Positions 34,203 through 42,607 of a DNA stretch of 64,000 nt are shown in pieces; the stretch's first letter is position 1, and each line of letters opens with the position of its first letter. The notes under the pieces were generated by a model, which was not told the DNA's origin, ran no database searches, and saw only the letters and a program-made list of their open reading frames with translations. The DNA is from Bin87 sp965207585 (GTDB lineage: Bacteria > Chloroflexota > Dehalococcoidia > Lucifugimonadales > UBA3495). Location of the stretch: positions 806,001 through 870,000 of the forward strand of contig CBDBMT010000003.1 of NCBI GenBank assembly GCA_965207585.1, in the 5' to 3' direction. The position numbers and the translations under genes were made by a program.

Positions 34203-34217
34203 TCCGCCTGAGGCGGA
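34203..34217. repeat. 15-bp perfect palindrome inserted in the transposase gene
   Basis: TCCGCCTGAGGCGGA, self-complementary apart from the central base, identical to the copy at 34290-34304, and absent from the expected transposase coding sequence at this point. Confidence 0.8.
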
Positions 34218-34289
34218 TGAGTTGGCCTTTGGCTCCGGCGTAGCGGACCCGGCTCACCGTCTCCCGCAGGAAGTTGGCGGCGCCCCGGG

Positions 34290-34304
34290 TCCGCCTGAGG
34301 CGGA
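34290..34304. repeat. Second copy of the 15-bp palindrome
   Basis: TCCGCCTGAGGCGGA again, 87 bp from the first copy, interrupting the IS1380 transposase where related proteins continue without it. Confidence 0.8.
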
Positions 34305-34853
34305 TTGGCCCGGCCACCCCTGAGCCGGGCCATCAGCACGTCGCCGGTGCCGGCGGCCACGGCCAGCAGGGGGTGATAGCCGCGCTGGCCCTGGTAGTTG
34401 TGCCGGCGAGCGCCCTCCTTGGCCAGGCCAAAGGTCTCGCAGTTGGTGGAGTCCACGTCGATGGTCAGCGGACCGTCGCCGGGACCGCCACCGGCGGCCC
34501 AGGCCCTTGCCAGCAGTTCCCGGCTCACCCGGTCCAGTTGGCGCACGTGGCCCCACCGGAAGCTGCGCAGGAAGGTGCCCAGGGTGGACGGAGCCTTGAC
34601 CGTGCAACCCAGCACCGCAGCGGTGCTGCCGGTGCGGAGTCCATCGGCGTCGTCGATACAGTCGCCGCCAGCCAGGGCAGACGCCACCAGGGTCATGATC
34701 TTGTCGCCCACGTTGGCTCGGCCCGGGGCGCGCCCCAGGTCCAGGTGCCGGTCTGCCAGTTGGGACAGGCCCAGTTGCTGGGCCAGAGTGGCCGGAAGAA
34801 TCAGCCCTGCATTGTTGACCAAGCGGGGATCGTCGAAGGCAATTTGGAGAAGA

Positions 34854-35002
34854 TTTCGCTACTCGAGGCAGGACCGTACGGCAACCGTTTCTTTCAACCA
34901 TGTGACGAAATCCGCTCGCATGAAGTGGATGCTTCCATTACGAAAATCGTCGGTGCCACGTCTAATGTCTGATCCTGATACGATGCCGTCAGAGTAGCGA
35001 AA
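34854..35002 (-). mobile_element. MITE-like element, 149 bp, copy 1
   Basis: Bounded by TTTCGCTACTC at 34854-34864 and its exact complement GAGTAGCGAAA at 34992-35002. The interior aligns, in opposite orientation, along its whole length with the element at 40108-40257. It lies exactly at the truncated N-terminal end of the IS1380 transposase. One edge of a third copy is at 42586. Confidence 0.65.
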
Positions 35003-35106
35003 CCGCCGCAACATAAGACACCTATTGACATTGGGAAAGGTGCCGGGCATTCTCCCTGCGTCGCACGCGATCACGTCAATCCGACGCCCGAGCCGCAGAG
35101 GCAACC

Positions 35107-35904
35107 ATGACGAGCCCAACCACTAACGGCCACGCAGACGAAGTGCTGTCCAATGCCGTCCAGCAAGTCGTTCAGCAATCGAGAATTCTCTCCCTCCACG
35201 TCACCAGGCACGACGAATGGATCGCCCAAGCCCGACAGCAGACCGACCGAACCATTGAAAACGCGCGTACCGCTCTGGAACGAGCCCACCAGTCCGCGCT
35301 GGAGACGGCCAACGCCCAAGCCGAAATCACCAAAGCAGACCTGCTGGCGCAGTTCGCCAGCGTCGCCGCAACCATCCAGCAGGAAGCGGCGGCTCATCTG
35401 ACCCAGATACAAGAAAGCCATCACCAGCAGGCAACCAAAATCCAAGCCGACGGCGCGGCACTCCTAGAATCCTTGCGCTCCGAGATCTCAGCCGCCCGAC
35501 AGCAGATCGCCGCGGAACGCGAGCGGATGCAGTCCGCTCACGAGGAAGCTGCGCAAGCACAGCGTCGCACTCTCAATCGCGAGCATAACGAGGCCATGGA
35601 GAATAGCCTCGAAGCGATGCGCCGGGATCGGCAGGAACAGCGTGACGAATACCAGCAGGTACGCCAGCAGACCCTCTCGGACCTGAACACTGAGACGGCG
35701 AAAGCGTTGCAAACCAGCGCCGACAATTACCGGTCAGCACTGGCCGAAGCCACCACCAGTCTCAACGCCGAGCACCAGCGTAGCAACGATGCAGCCATCA
35801 GCGGCATCAACACTACCTGGACCAAATTCACCCGCATCCTAATTGGCGCAACTTGCATCAGCTCCGCTATTGCAGTGGCCGCCCTGGTGGTGGCGTTGCT
35901 ATGA
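35107..35904 (+). CDS. Tail-anchored coiled-coil protein, first gene of the dynamin cassette
   Basis: 265 residues. Nearly the whole protein (about 30-235) is Ala/Gln/Glu-rich heptad coiled coil, and the last 25 residues (FTRILIGATCISSAIAVAAL and on) form one C-terminal membrane helix, so it is likely tail-anchored with the rod in the cytoplasm. The TGA overlaps the ATG of the first GTPase gene as ATGA. No known name. By analogy with dynamin-like systems that have a membrane adaptor, it could recruit or space the GTPases on the membrane; that is inference. A TTGACA at 35025 may be part of its promoter, without a convincing -10 box. Confidence 0.75.
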   Translation: MTSPTTNGHADEVLSNAVQQVVQQSRILSLHVTRHDEWIAQARQQTDRTIENARTALERAHQSALETANAQAEITKADLLAQFASVAATIQQEAAAHLTQIQESHHQQATKIQADGAALLESLRSEISAARQQIAAERERMQSAHEEAAQAQRRTLNREHNEAMENSLEAMRRDRQEQRDEYQQVRQQTLSDLNTETAKALQTSADNYRSALAEATTSLNAEHQRSNDAAISGINTTWTKFTRILIGATCISSAIAVAALVVALL

Positions 35905-38195
35905 GCAGCTATCAACACAGCATCCTCGAACTCCGTTCCTCGCTGTCCGAGAGCCAGACGCTCCTTGACGGAGCCGCTGGCGTCGAGGGCTGCATTGACC
36001 TCCTTCCAGACCTGCTGAGGCACCCTCCAAGCAGGTACAAGTTCTACATCGAGGAATTCTCGGAACTCATCGACCTCACGGAACTGCTCGACGTCTGGAA
36101 CAAATACCTCAACGAAAAGTCCGGGATTCACCCGGAAGCCTCATTCCAAGAACCGGCATCCGAAGCTCCAGCCTCGGACAGAGACCCAGAACTTGACCTC
36201 CAAGCAGCTTTGCAGCAATGCGCCGCCGCAGCCGAGACCGGCTACCAGAAAGCCATCGCTCACGTCACCGCTCTGGGCGCGATGGCCGAGCAGATTGAAG
36301 CCCAAGCCAATCGTCTAGCCGGCGCCACCAGATCAGGCGACGACGCTGAGTTCAAAAAACAAGTCGCGCAGATCGTGCATACCCTGAAAGATAAGCACTC
36401 CCATCTGCGAAAGGACATAGACGACAAGCGCAAAAACCTGAGCAACTTCAACATCACGCTGTTTGGACGCACCATGACGGGAAAGTCCACGATGATGGAG
36501 ATCCTGACCCGCGGCGACGGATCGTCCATCGGCAAAGGCGCCCAGCGCACCACCCGGGACGTGCGGTCATACCATTGGAAGGGCCTGACCGTCACCGACG
36601 TTCCCGGCGTTGCAGCGTATGGTGGCGAGGACGACGCGCAAACCGCTCACCAGGCCGCCAATCAAGCCGATCTAGTGCTCTTCCTGATTTCCGACGACGG
36701 CCCCCAAGCGGCGGAGGCCGAGCATCTGGCCAGCCTGCGTCAGCAGGGCAAATCCCTGCTGGGCATCTTCAACGTGAAAGAGGCAATCAATGCCAACAAT
36801 GCAGTATCCCTTCGCCGCTTCCTCCGGGACCACGAAAAGCTGTTCGCACCCTCGCGACTGGACGATATAAGTCGTCAGTTCGACGAGATGATTGACCGAT
36901 ATGCTCCAGGTCAAGAGATCAATCTAGTCAGCACCCACCTGCGCGCCCGCTATCTGGCCGGTCTCCCGGAAAACGCCGGCAAGCCTTGGCGCGATGATCT
37001 GGAGCGAGCCAGTCGCTTCCAGGACGTGGAAACCCGCATACTTCGCGAAGTCACTGCCAACGGCCCATTCCACCGCACCTACAGCTTCCTGAACATCGCG
37101 GCAGCAGCCAACCTGCAAGCCTGGGAATCGGCAAGGGAATCCGCGGGCCTCTGCGACCAGGCTCAGCGACGACTCAACGACCGATTGAACCAACTTCGCT
37201 CTTGGCAGACCGGCTTCAAACAACGGGCCAACCAGCGTATTGACCACCTGATCCAGCAGACGGTGGGCAGCCTCCGCTACCAGATACCCGCGTTCGCGGA
37301 GCAGTATTGCGAGGACCGAAACCTGTCGTCCAAGTGGAACGACCGTGTCCGCAACGCCAACATCGACCAGAATTGCCAGGCACTGCAAAAGCGACTCGCT
37401 GGGGAATGCCAAGACTATTTCAAGCAACTGGTAGCCGACGTGCAACAGGAGCTCAGACTGCTGGAAAACCAGTTCAACACCGTCAGCATGGAGACCGGGC
37501 CGATCACAAATCCGCGACGACGTTGGAATTGGGCAGTCAGCCTGACATCTGGCGCAGCCATGGTTGGCCTGGCAGCACTGGCTGCGGCGAACATTTGGAA
37601 TCCAGCCGGTTGGGCTTTAGCCGGCATACTGGGCGCAGTAGGCATAGCAGGAGCCCTTGGCAACTTGATGGGGCGCCTCTTCGGCAACCGTGACCAGAAG
37701 CGTCGCGAGGCAATTGCCAAGATAACGCCAGAACTACGGTCAAACCTTCACGCCATCGAACGGCAAATCCGCGACGGCATGGGTAAATGGCTGGATGACT
37801 TCACCAAGCAGTACGTCAACCAAGCGGAAGCACAGTTCAATCAACTGGTGCGGAGCCAGGGAAGCATGACCAACCTCATGCGCGACATTGCCGACCGGCA
37901 ACATAAGAGCCTGCTGGCGGTGAACCGGGACATCATCGAGCAGGCACTGCAACACCTGGGCGAACCGGACGCCGCCCGCTGGACCGACCGGGTAGCTCGC
38001 ATCCCAGGGCAGGCCGCGGTACTGACCACCGCCGGCAACAGCAATCTGTCAGCCGACACCGTGGCAAATCTTGCTTCCCTACTTCACGAACAGGTTTTTC
38101 GCGTATCTGGCCAGATGAGTGCGTCCAGCATCAAGAACGCGCTCAAGTCCCTGGACCCGAAAACGAGCGAACGGCTGGTCGCCCAGCTAGTATAA
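35901..38195 (+). CDS. Dynamin-like GTPase with membrane hairpin
   Basis: 764 residues. After a 180-residue helical N-terminal region comes a GTPase domain: P-loop GRTMTGKST (Gly189-Thr197), TRD at 218-220 as switch I Thr, DVPGV (233-237) as G3, and ILGIFNVKEAIN as a G4-like strand. A long helical stalk follows, interrupted at about residues 543-590 by a strongly hydrophobic hairpin rich in Ala and Gly (SGAAMVGLAALAAANIW and AGWALAGILGAVGIAGALG) as in bacterial dynamin-like proteins that insert into membranes. Translation is coupled to the upstream coiled-coil gene; the second GTPase gene follows 41 bp later. Membrane remodelling or phage defence is likely. Confidence 0.8.
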   Translation: MSSYQHSILELRSSLSESQTLLDGAAGVEGCIDLLPDLLRHPPSRYKFYIEEFSELIDLTELLDVWNKYLNEKSGIHPEASFQEPASEAPASDRDPELDLQAALQQCAAAAETGYQKAIAHVTALGAMAEQIEAQANRLAGATRSGDDAEFKKQVAQIVHTLKDKHSHLRKDIDDKRKNLSNFNITLFGRTMTGKSTMMEILTRGDGSSIGKGAQRTTRDVRSYHWKGLTVTDVPGVAAYGGEDDAQTAHQAANQADLVLFLISDDGPQAAEAEHLASLRQQGKSLLGIFNVKEAINANNAVSLRRFLRDHEKLFAPSRLDDISRQFDEMIDRYAPGQEINLVSTHLRARYLAGLPENAGKPWRDDLERASRFQDVETRILREVTANGPFHRTYSFLNIAAAANLQAWESARESAGLCDQAQRRLNDRLNQLRSWQTGFKQRANQRIDHLIQQTVGSLRYQIPAFAEQYCEDRNLSSKWNDRVRNANIDQNCQALQKRLAGECQDYFKQLVADVQQELRLLENQFNTVSMETGPITNPRRRWNWAVSLTSGAAMVGLAALAAANIWNPAGWALAGILGAVGIAGALGNLMGRLFGNRDQKRREAIAKITPELRSNLHAIERQIRDGMGKWLDDFTKQYVNQAEAQFNQLVRSQGSMTNLMRDIADRQHKSLLAVNRDIIEQALQHLGEPDAARWTDRVARIPGQAAVLTTAGNSNLSADTVANLASLLHEQVFRVSGQMSASSIKNALKSLDPKTSERLVAQLV

Positions 38196-38236
38196 GCGCC
38201 AAGCACGCAAATCAAACTCCATCGGAGCAACCAGAG

Positions 38237-39946
38237 ATGACCCAACTGGATATTCAGCAGTGGTCCGAGGAAACCGCTGCCATCCTCGACCAAGCCCGTC
38301 AGGCACTCGCCGAATCCCCCACTGACGCGGTGCGCCATATGCAGAGACAGCTGCCCACTGTCGCATCCAGTGACGACGCGCCCATCAGCCTGGCCTTCGC
38401 CGGACAGTACAGCGCCGGCAAGTCCACCCTAATCAGCGCCCTCACCGGACAGGATGACATCGCGATCGGGGCCGGCATCACCACCGACCAGACGCATCGC
38501 TACCAGTGGAACGCCGTGGAAATCATTGACACGCCCGGCATCCACACGTCGGTACGCCCGGACCACGACGCCACCGCGTATGAAGCCATCGCAGGAGCAG
38601 ACCTGCTGGTGTTCGTCATCACCAACGAGCTCTTTGACGATCACATCGCCGGGTATTACCGCAAGTTGACGATTGACCACGACAAGGGACACGAGACCAT
38701 TCTCGTGGTCAACAAGATGGGACGACACGCCGAAGGCAACACGGCAGAAAGCCGGGCCGTGATCACGGAAGACCTGCGTGCTCCACTGGCCCCTTTCACG
38801 CCGGAAGGTCTGAAAATCACCTTTACCGACGCCGCAGACGCGCTGGAAGCGCGGAATGAAAATGATCCTGAGTTCCGGGAAATGCTGGAAGACCAGGGCA
38901 ACCTGAGCGGGCTGGTGGCGAACATCAATGCCTTCGTTGCCGAAAAGGGGCTGACCGCCCGCCATACCACCGTGCTGTACCGGATTGAGCGGGTCGTTGA
39001 AGATGCCGGCACCGCCGAGCCGACGGACGATCCCGATCTTGATAACCTAGTCCTGGTTTACAACCAGAACATCCGCAGCATCCGGGACGCCGTTGAGCAG
39101 ATCCGAGGCGCAGTCCGCACGGCGATTTTCGACGCTGAGTCGGCGGTCAAACGGACAGGTTCCGACCTAGCGGAAAACTACTACCCCGGCGTGTCCGGGG
39201 ATGAGGTTGACCAAGCGGTTGAGCACGCCCAGAGGTCTGTGGAGCAGGCGGGCACAGAACTGGGACGACGCATTGAACAGTGTTTCATGGACATCATCCC
39301 TGATCTAGGGCAACAGTTCCATGACATTCACGCTGGCGACCTCTATCAGCAGACTGTGGCCAGCATTGAGCGCAGAGCCGGCGCACGCGATTTGTCCGGG
39401 GCTTTGCGAGCGGCCCAGCAAGGAAGCGAGATTCTCGGAAATCTGGCCGGCAGGTTTGCGTTGAACTCTGCCGCCGTTGCTCAAGGCGCGTCCGGAATGG
39501 CCCGATTTTCGGGTAGCGCGGCCCACGCCACCGTTCTAAACATCGGGCATTTCTTCGGACATTCCTTCCGCCCTTGGGAGGCGGTCCGATACGCCAGTTT
39601 CATTGGACGGGCGGCTCCGGTGCTCTCCATCCTGGGTATGGTTGTAAGCGTTGGCACCCAGATCTATGCTGACCGCCAAGAGCGGAAGCGCAGCGAAGAA
39701 GCCCAGCAGCTGCGCCGTCAGGTGGTGACCGAGTTCGATCAGGCCGCCGAGAAGATGGGCCGCGAAGCGCGGGCGCAGTCAGAGTCCGCTCTACAGGAGC
39801 TGCTGGTCGAACCGCTCCGGGAGTTTGAGGCGCATCGCGCTCAGCTCGACGAACTCCGACAGGAGCGCAACGCCAGTTTGAGGAGGCTAATATCCGTCCG
39901 CGATGAGACCAGCCGGCTGATCAAGCGGATACACGGCAAGCTGTAG
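38237..39946 (+). CDS. Second dynamin-like GTPase (LeoA-like)
   Basis: 569 residues. GTPase core: P-loop GQYSAGKST (Gly56-Thr64), ITTDQTHRY as switch I, IIDTPGIHT (Asp98, Gly101) as G3, and VVNKMG (159-162) where the usual NKxD Asp is replaced by Gly. Downstream is a helical stalk with a GSAAHATVLNIGHFFG region and a hydrophobic stretch, RAAPVLSILGMVVSVGTQIYA, near residues 470-490, then a long charged coiled coil to the end. It differs strongly in sequence from the first GTPase, as expected for heteromeric dynamin pairs. Third and last gene of the cassette. Confidence 0.8.
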   Translation: MTQLDIQQWSEETAAILDQARQALAESPTDAVRHMQRQLPTVASSDDAPISLAFAGQYSAGKSTLISALTGQDDIAIGAGITTDQTHRYQWNAVEIIDTPGIHTSVRPDHDATAYEAIAGADLLVFVITNELFDDHIAGYYRKLTIDHDKGHETILVVNKMGRHAEGNTAESRAVITEDLRAPLAPFTPEGLKITFTDAADALEARNENDPEFREMLEDQGNLSGLVANINAFVAEKGLTARHTTVLYRIERVVEDAGTAEPTDDPDLDNLVLVYNQNIRSIRDAVEQIRGAVRTAIFDAESAVKRTGSDLAENYYPGVSGDEVDQAVEHAQRSVEQAGTELGRRIEQCFMDIIPDLGQQFHDIHAGDLYQQTVASIERRAGARDLSGALRAAQQGSEILGNLAGRFALNSAAVAQGASGMARFSGSAAHATVLNIGHFFGHSFRPWEAVRYASFIGRAAPVLSILGMVVSVGTQIYADRQERKRSEEAQQLRRQVVTEFDQAAEKMGREARAQSESALQELLVEPLREFEAHRAQLDELRQERNASLRRLISVRDETSRLIKRIHGKL

Positions 39947-40107
39947 AGCAGTGCCGCAACCGTAACGCTCCACGAGTAGGCAACACATCCAGAGCAGGTG
40001 AATGTCTGTCCAGAATCTTCAATCCTCAGACGGACGGCGCCATGTCGCCCAACTAGCTTCGGAATGTCGCTTGTTGCAACCGTGCTGGGCCTGGTGGTAT
40101 GAGGCGG

Positions 40108-40257
40108 TTTCGCTACTCTGACGACAGGGTGTCAGGGTCGGATATTGGACGTGGTGCTGACGATTTTCTTAGTAGTGATACCCAAATCTCGTCAGCGTAC
40201 TTCGCCACTTACTTGAACGAAATCAGTTGCCGTACGGTCTTGCTTCGAGTAGCGAAA
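40108..40257 (+). mobile_element. MITE-like element, 150 bp, copy 2
   Basis: Ends TTTCGCTACTC (40108-40118) and GAGTAGCGAAA (40247-40257) are exact inverted repeats. The interior matches copy 1 at 34854-35002 in the reverse orientation. Both copies keep a frame giving RRFRYSD..VSGSDI.RG.DDF, with many differences at third codon positions, so it may carry or derive from a short coding sequence. Confidence 0.65.
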
Positions 40258-40507
40258 TTTCCTCTTAGTGACGATGTCTACAGGACACCGGGTTGCGGTT
40301 CCGCTATAATCGCAGCCGCAGCCAAAATCATACGTGGCATTATCCGTCGGATAGACGGCAGCGTGCTATAATCAATATCCACACACGCAATAATGTGCGC
40401 ACTGACCCTTTGATTATCAGCACCTGCGCTGCTAAAATTGGCAACTCAACGTCCCCGCGAATGTGCCGATTTTCACAAGCAGTTATAGTTGTGGGGGACT
40501 GACCACG
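40258..40507. other. Leader region of the next operon
   Basis: AT-rich, no gene seen. It holds two TATAAT hexamers (40305 and 40367) and short inverted stretches, and probably contains the promoter and 5' UTR for the genes from 40508. Confidence 0.45.
40364..40372 (+). promoter_or_regulatory. Extended -10 promoter element
   Basis: TGCTATAAT: a consensus -10 hexamer with the TGn extension, about 135 bp before ATG 40508. No good -35 box is seen at the proper distance. Confidence 0.4.
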
Positions 40508-41203
40508 ATGACGACCGACCAGATATACGGCTACCCCGCCCCAGAGATCGTGTACACCGAGTACTACGTCAGCTTGGTGTCGTCATTGCATATCGCAACG
40601 TTCGTCAACCCAAATTTTCTTTCATACAACGGCATCATTCCGGATGATTGGCGACCACAGACGCCAGTCATAATAGGCCAGAACACGGCCGATATTGAAT
40701 ATGACAATGGGATAGCCATTAGGGCAAACAACGATGAAGTAGGTTTCGCTCTCATAGCGGAAGTGGCTCCGTTGAGCGATGTCGAGTTGTGCATCTCAGT
40801 GGCTCACCGGTTCCTTAATGGCCTGCCCGGAGTCCAGTACGAGTCCATAACGACCGACGTACAAGGCTACGCAATGCTGCCCGAAGGATGCCCAGGGGTA
40901 ATGAACATCGGCTCCCGGTTCCAAGGCATCTTACCGGTAATATCGCACGAAGCTGTGTACACGGCCCCTGACCACGAGACCAGATTTTACGTTCAAGAGA
41001 ACAACAGGACCAACGATAGCCGGATAGACTGCTTGGACCTACACGTCCGTACGACGTACGTCATTCCGCCTGCGTTCAGAGACCCGGGCAGTGATCCTTT
41101 CATTTCAGATGCTCTTGGGAATTGGAACAATCACATCACCGGATTCGAAAAGTTGGCCACGAACTTCATTGACCGACATATCTTAGGAGGAGGCACCCTA
41201 TGA
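40508..41203 (+). CDS. Hypothetical protein, first gene of a three-gene unit
   Basis: 231 residues, not recognised with confidence. Mixed alpha/beta with a central IEYDNGIAIRANNDEVGFALIAEVA and a later DLHVRTTYVIPPAF strand region; the overall layout is reminiscent of TIGR04255-type proteins but without a secure match. Codon use is clearly AT-richer than the chromosome (one sampled line is 45% G+C). ATG 40508 follows a GGGGGA about ten bases upstream; an ATG 45 bases earlier is possible. Its TGA overlaps the next start as ATGA, so the products are probably made in fixed ratio. Confidence 0.6.
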   Translation: MTTDQIYGYPAPEIVYTEYYVSLVSSLHIATFVNPNFLSYNGIIPDDWRPQTPVIIGQNTADIEYDNGIAIRANNDEVGFALIAEVAPLSDVELCISVAHRFLNGLPGVQYESITTDVQGYAMLPEGCPGVMNIGSRFQGILPVISHEAVYTAPDHETRFYVQENNRTNDSRIDCLDLHVRTTYVIPPAFRDPGSDPFISDALGNWNNHITGFEKLATNFIDRHILGGGTL

Positions 41204-41694
41204 CCAGTCTCATCAAAAACACACCGCAAGGTACCGCCCTACGGGATTCCGCACCCAGCGTATTCCCGAGGCGCGTTCGTGCCGTGTTATTTGATGAACA
41301 CCAAAACCTCTCAGACGTCATCCATTCCTACGGCAAACCAACGACTGCATCGTGGCTCCAGGACTCTCTGGCGGAGTTAGAAGAAGCCCTTGAAAATGCC
41401 ACGGACTCCGGGGTTCCTAAACCAGAACCCGAAACGGTCGAGGAAGCCCGTAGAGTGATTGAGAAGCTCCACGAAGAAGCACCTAGGGCCTACATGGTAT
41501 ACTTGATGTCCAGCGGATCAATTGCCATCGACACGAGAGGCCCCAAACCAGACGGTGCCTTCATCACTCTGGACGGCGATGGTACTGCGTACTGCTCCGG
41601 CGAGGTAAGCGGCAAACACTGGTACAAAAAGTACAGGAGCAGTGAGGGCCTGCCCGACAATGTCCTCTTGGAAGAGCTGAGAAAACTCGGATAG
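41200..41694 (+). CDS. Hypothetical protein, second gene of the unit
   Basis: 164 residues, not recognised. Helical first half (WLQDSLAELEEALENA, VEEARRVIEKLHEE) and a compact beta second half (YMVYLMSSGSIAIDTRG, GAFITLDGDGTAYCSG). It starts four bases inside the preceding gene (ATGA) and ends 11 bases before the third gene. The helical plus small-domain layout and tight coupling fit a toxin-antitoxin-like or two-component accessory module, but no active-site motif is visible. Confidence 0.6.
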   Translation: MTSLIKNTPQGTALRDSAPSVFPRRVRAVLFDEHQNLSDVIHSYGKPTTASWLQDSLAELEEALENATDSGVPKPEPETVEEARRVIEKLHEEAPRAYMVYLMSSGSIAIDTRGPKPDGAFITLDGDGTAYCSGEVSGKHWYKKYRSSEGLPDNVLLEELRKLG

Positions 41695-41705
41695 GTGGGC
41701 CAACC

Positions 41706-42110
41706 GTGACCGTGGCTGGCAACAATGATGTCGCAGAAATTCCCGCCATCGCCGAATGGGAGACCTTAGCCAGGGCAGTAACCGATGGCGAAGAAGCCAA
41801 ATTCGCTAATCGCACAGGTGACGTCCACCCCCGTAGTTTTACCCGCCCGGGAAGGAGGGACATATCGGTCGACCGCTTCAGTCGCATGGAGCAAGCTGAA
41901 GCGGTCGAGAACGGTCATGCGGTAGCGGCTGAGCGAGGTGTCAACCGCCGATTCCGCGGTTGGGCTCTTATCACAAAGACCGCAGTTGATGACTTGGGGT
42001 ACATAGCGAAAGAGTCGCCCGTGATGGTCATGATTGGCACGCCGACATTTGGTTGCCCGAAGCAGCCGCGACGGATAGCAAAGTGCATTAGCGCCATGCT
42101 GCAACTCTAG
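41706..42110 (+). CDS. Hypothetical protein, third gene of the unit
   Basis: 134 residues starting at GTG 41706, not recognised. After a disordered, charged 40-residue start comes a small domain, RRDISVDRFSRMEQAEAVE, GWALITKTAVDDLGY and SPVMVMIGTP. The SVDR...A...A...GWA...SPV layout recalls small proteins found beside other unknown accessory genes. It is probably co-transcribed with the two genes before it. Reverse-strand frames through this region have no support. Confidence 0.5.
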   Translation: MTVAGNNDVAEIPAIAEWETLARAVTDGEEAKFANRTGDVHPRSFTRPGRRDISVDRFSRMEQAEAVENGHAVAAERGVNRRFRGWALITKTAVDDLGYIAKESPVMVMIGTPTFGCPKQPRRIAKCISAMLQL

Positions 42111-42277
42111 CCCGGCACGCGGATTGGAAAAAGTGGCCACTTGACGATGAGAACTAGCCCTCCCCCACGCATATTTCATCGCATCAATACGGGCCTTTTG
42201 GAATGTCCAATGGGTCCTTTCCTCTGTCTTCGCCTCGCTCATGGCAAGGAGCGTTGCAACGAAGTCTCTCACAGTCG

Positions 42278-42540
42278 CTACCCCTGACTTAGCACCCAAC
42301 CCTTTGTGATTGCCGTCATGGACCTGCTGACCGCGCAGACGCGGCCGAGCAGGTCCACGACGTATTCCTTGTGGTCGGCGAACCCGTAGGTGTTGAACCG
42401 GCCCGAGATCGTCGGATCTTGGGGTTTACGCTCCTTGTACTGGTCCAAAACCCACTCCAGCACCGAGCGGCTGCCGACTCGGTACTCCCAGGCCTCGGGC
42501 GGCACGCCCAACAACATCGTCTGAATTGACGAAACGAGAT
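42278..42540 (-). pseudogene. C-terminal fragment of a type ISP restriction-modification enzyme (1)
   Basis: Reads GVPPEAWEYRVGSRSVLEWVLDQYKERKPQD..RFNTYGFADHKEYVVDLLGRVCAVS, the characteristic last segment of type ISP (LlaBIII-like) single-chain restriction-modification proteins. Upstream (at 42586) the sequence runs into a MITE terminal repeat instead of the rest of the gene. A second fragment of the same region of a related gene is at 45694. Confidence 0.7.
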
Positions 42541-42585
42541 CCGTTGCCGAGTTGGATGCTTTCCACCACCGTTCACTCAAATTCC

Positions 42586-42596
42586 GAGTAGCGAAA
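42586..42596 (+). repeat. Solo terminal repeat of the MITE-like element
   Basis: GAGTAGCGAAA followed by TTTCCTC, the same end sequence as in the copy at 40108-40257. The partner end and interior are missing. Confidence 0.5.
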
Positions 42597-42607
42597 TTTC
42601 CTCGCAA

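Larger units (their letters stand above)
33521..34822 (-). pseudogene. IS1380-family transposase, copy 1, damaged
   Basis: A nearly full-length frame of 433 codons. IS1380 landmarks: LTIDVDSTNCETFG (first catalytic Asp), YTPFQSEPDAAPVRLIVRRV, FNTYSYHGFITDRAGDTLELEADHRRHAEVENAIRDLKYGVGLNHLPSG (catalytic Glu), and the C-terminal arm ending VLVKLRTLPLP. Between about 34304 and 34135 the reading frame is wrong, because two copies of a 15-bp palindrome are inserted at 34203 and 34290; the correct peptide (GAANFLRETVSRVRY) lies in another frame. The N terminus also begins abruptly at the end of a MITE. Probably inactive; a second, half copy is at 45143. Confidence 0.8.

Noticed and set aside
33521..34822. 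Intact IS1380 transposase
   Set aside because: The frame is continuous, but a middle section is out of frame because of two palindromic insertions, so I call it a pseudogene.
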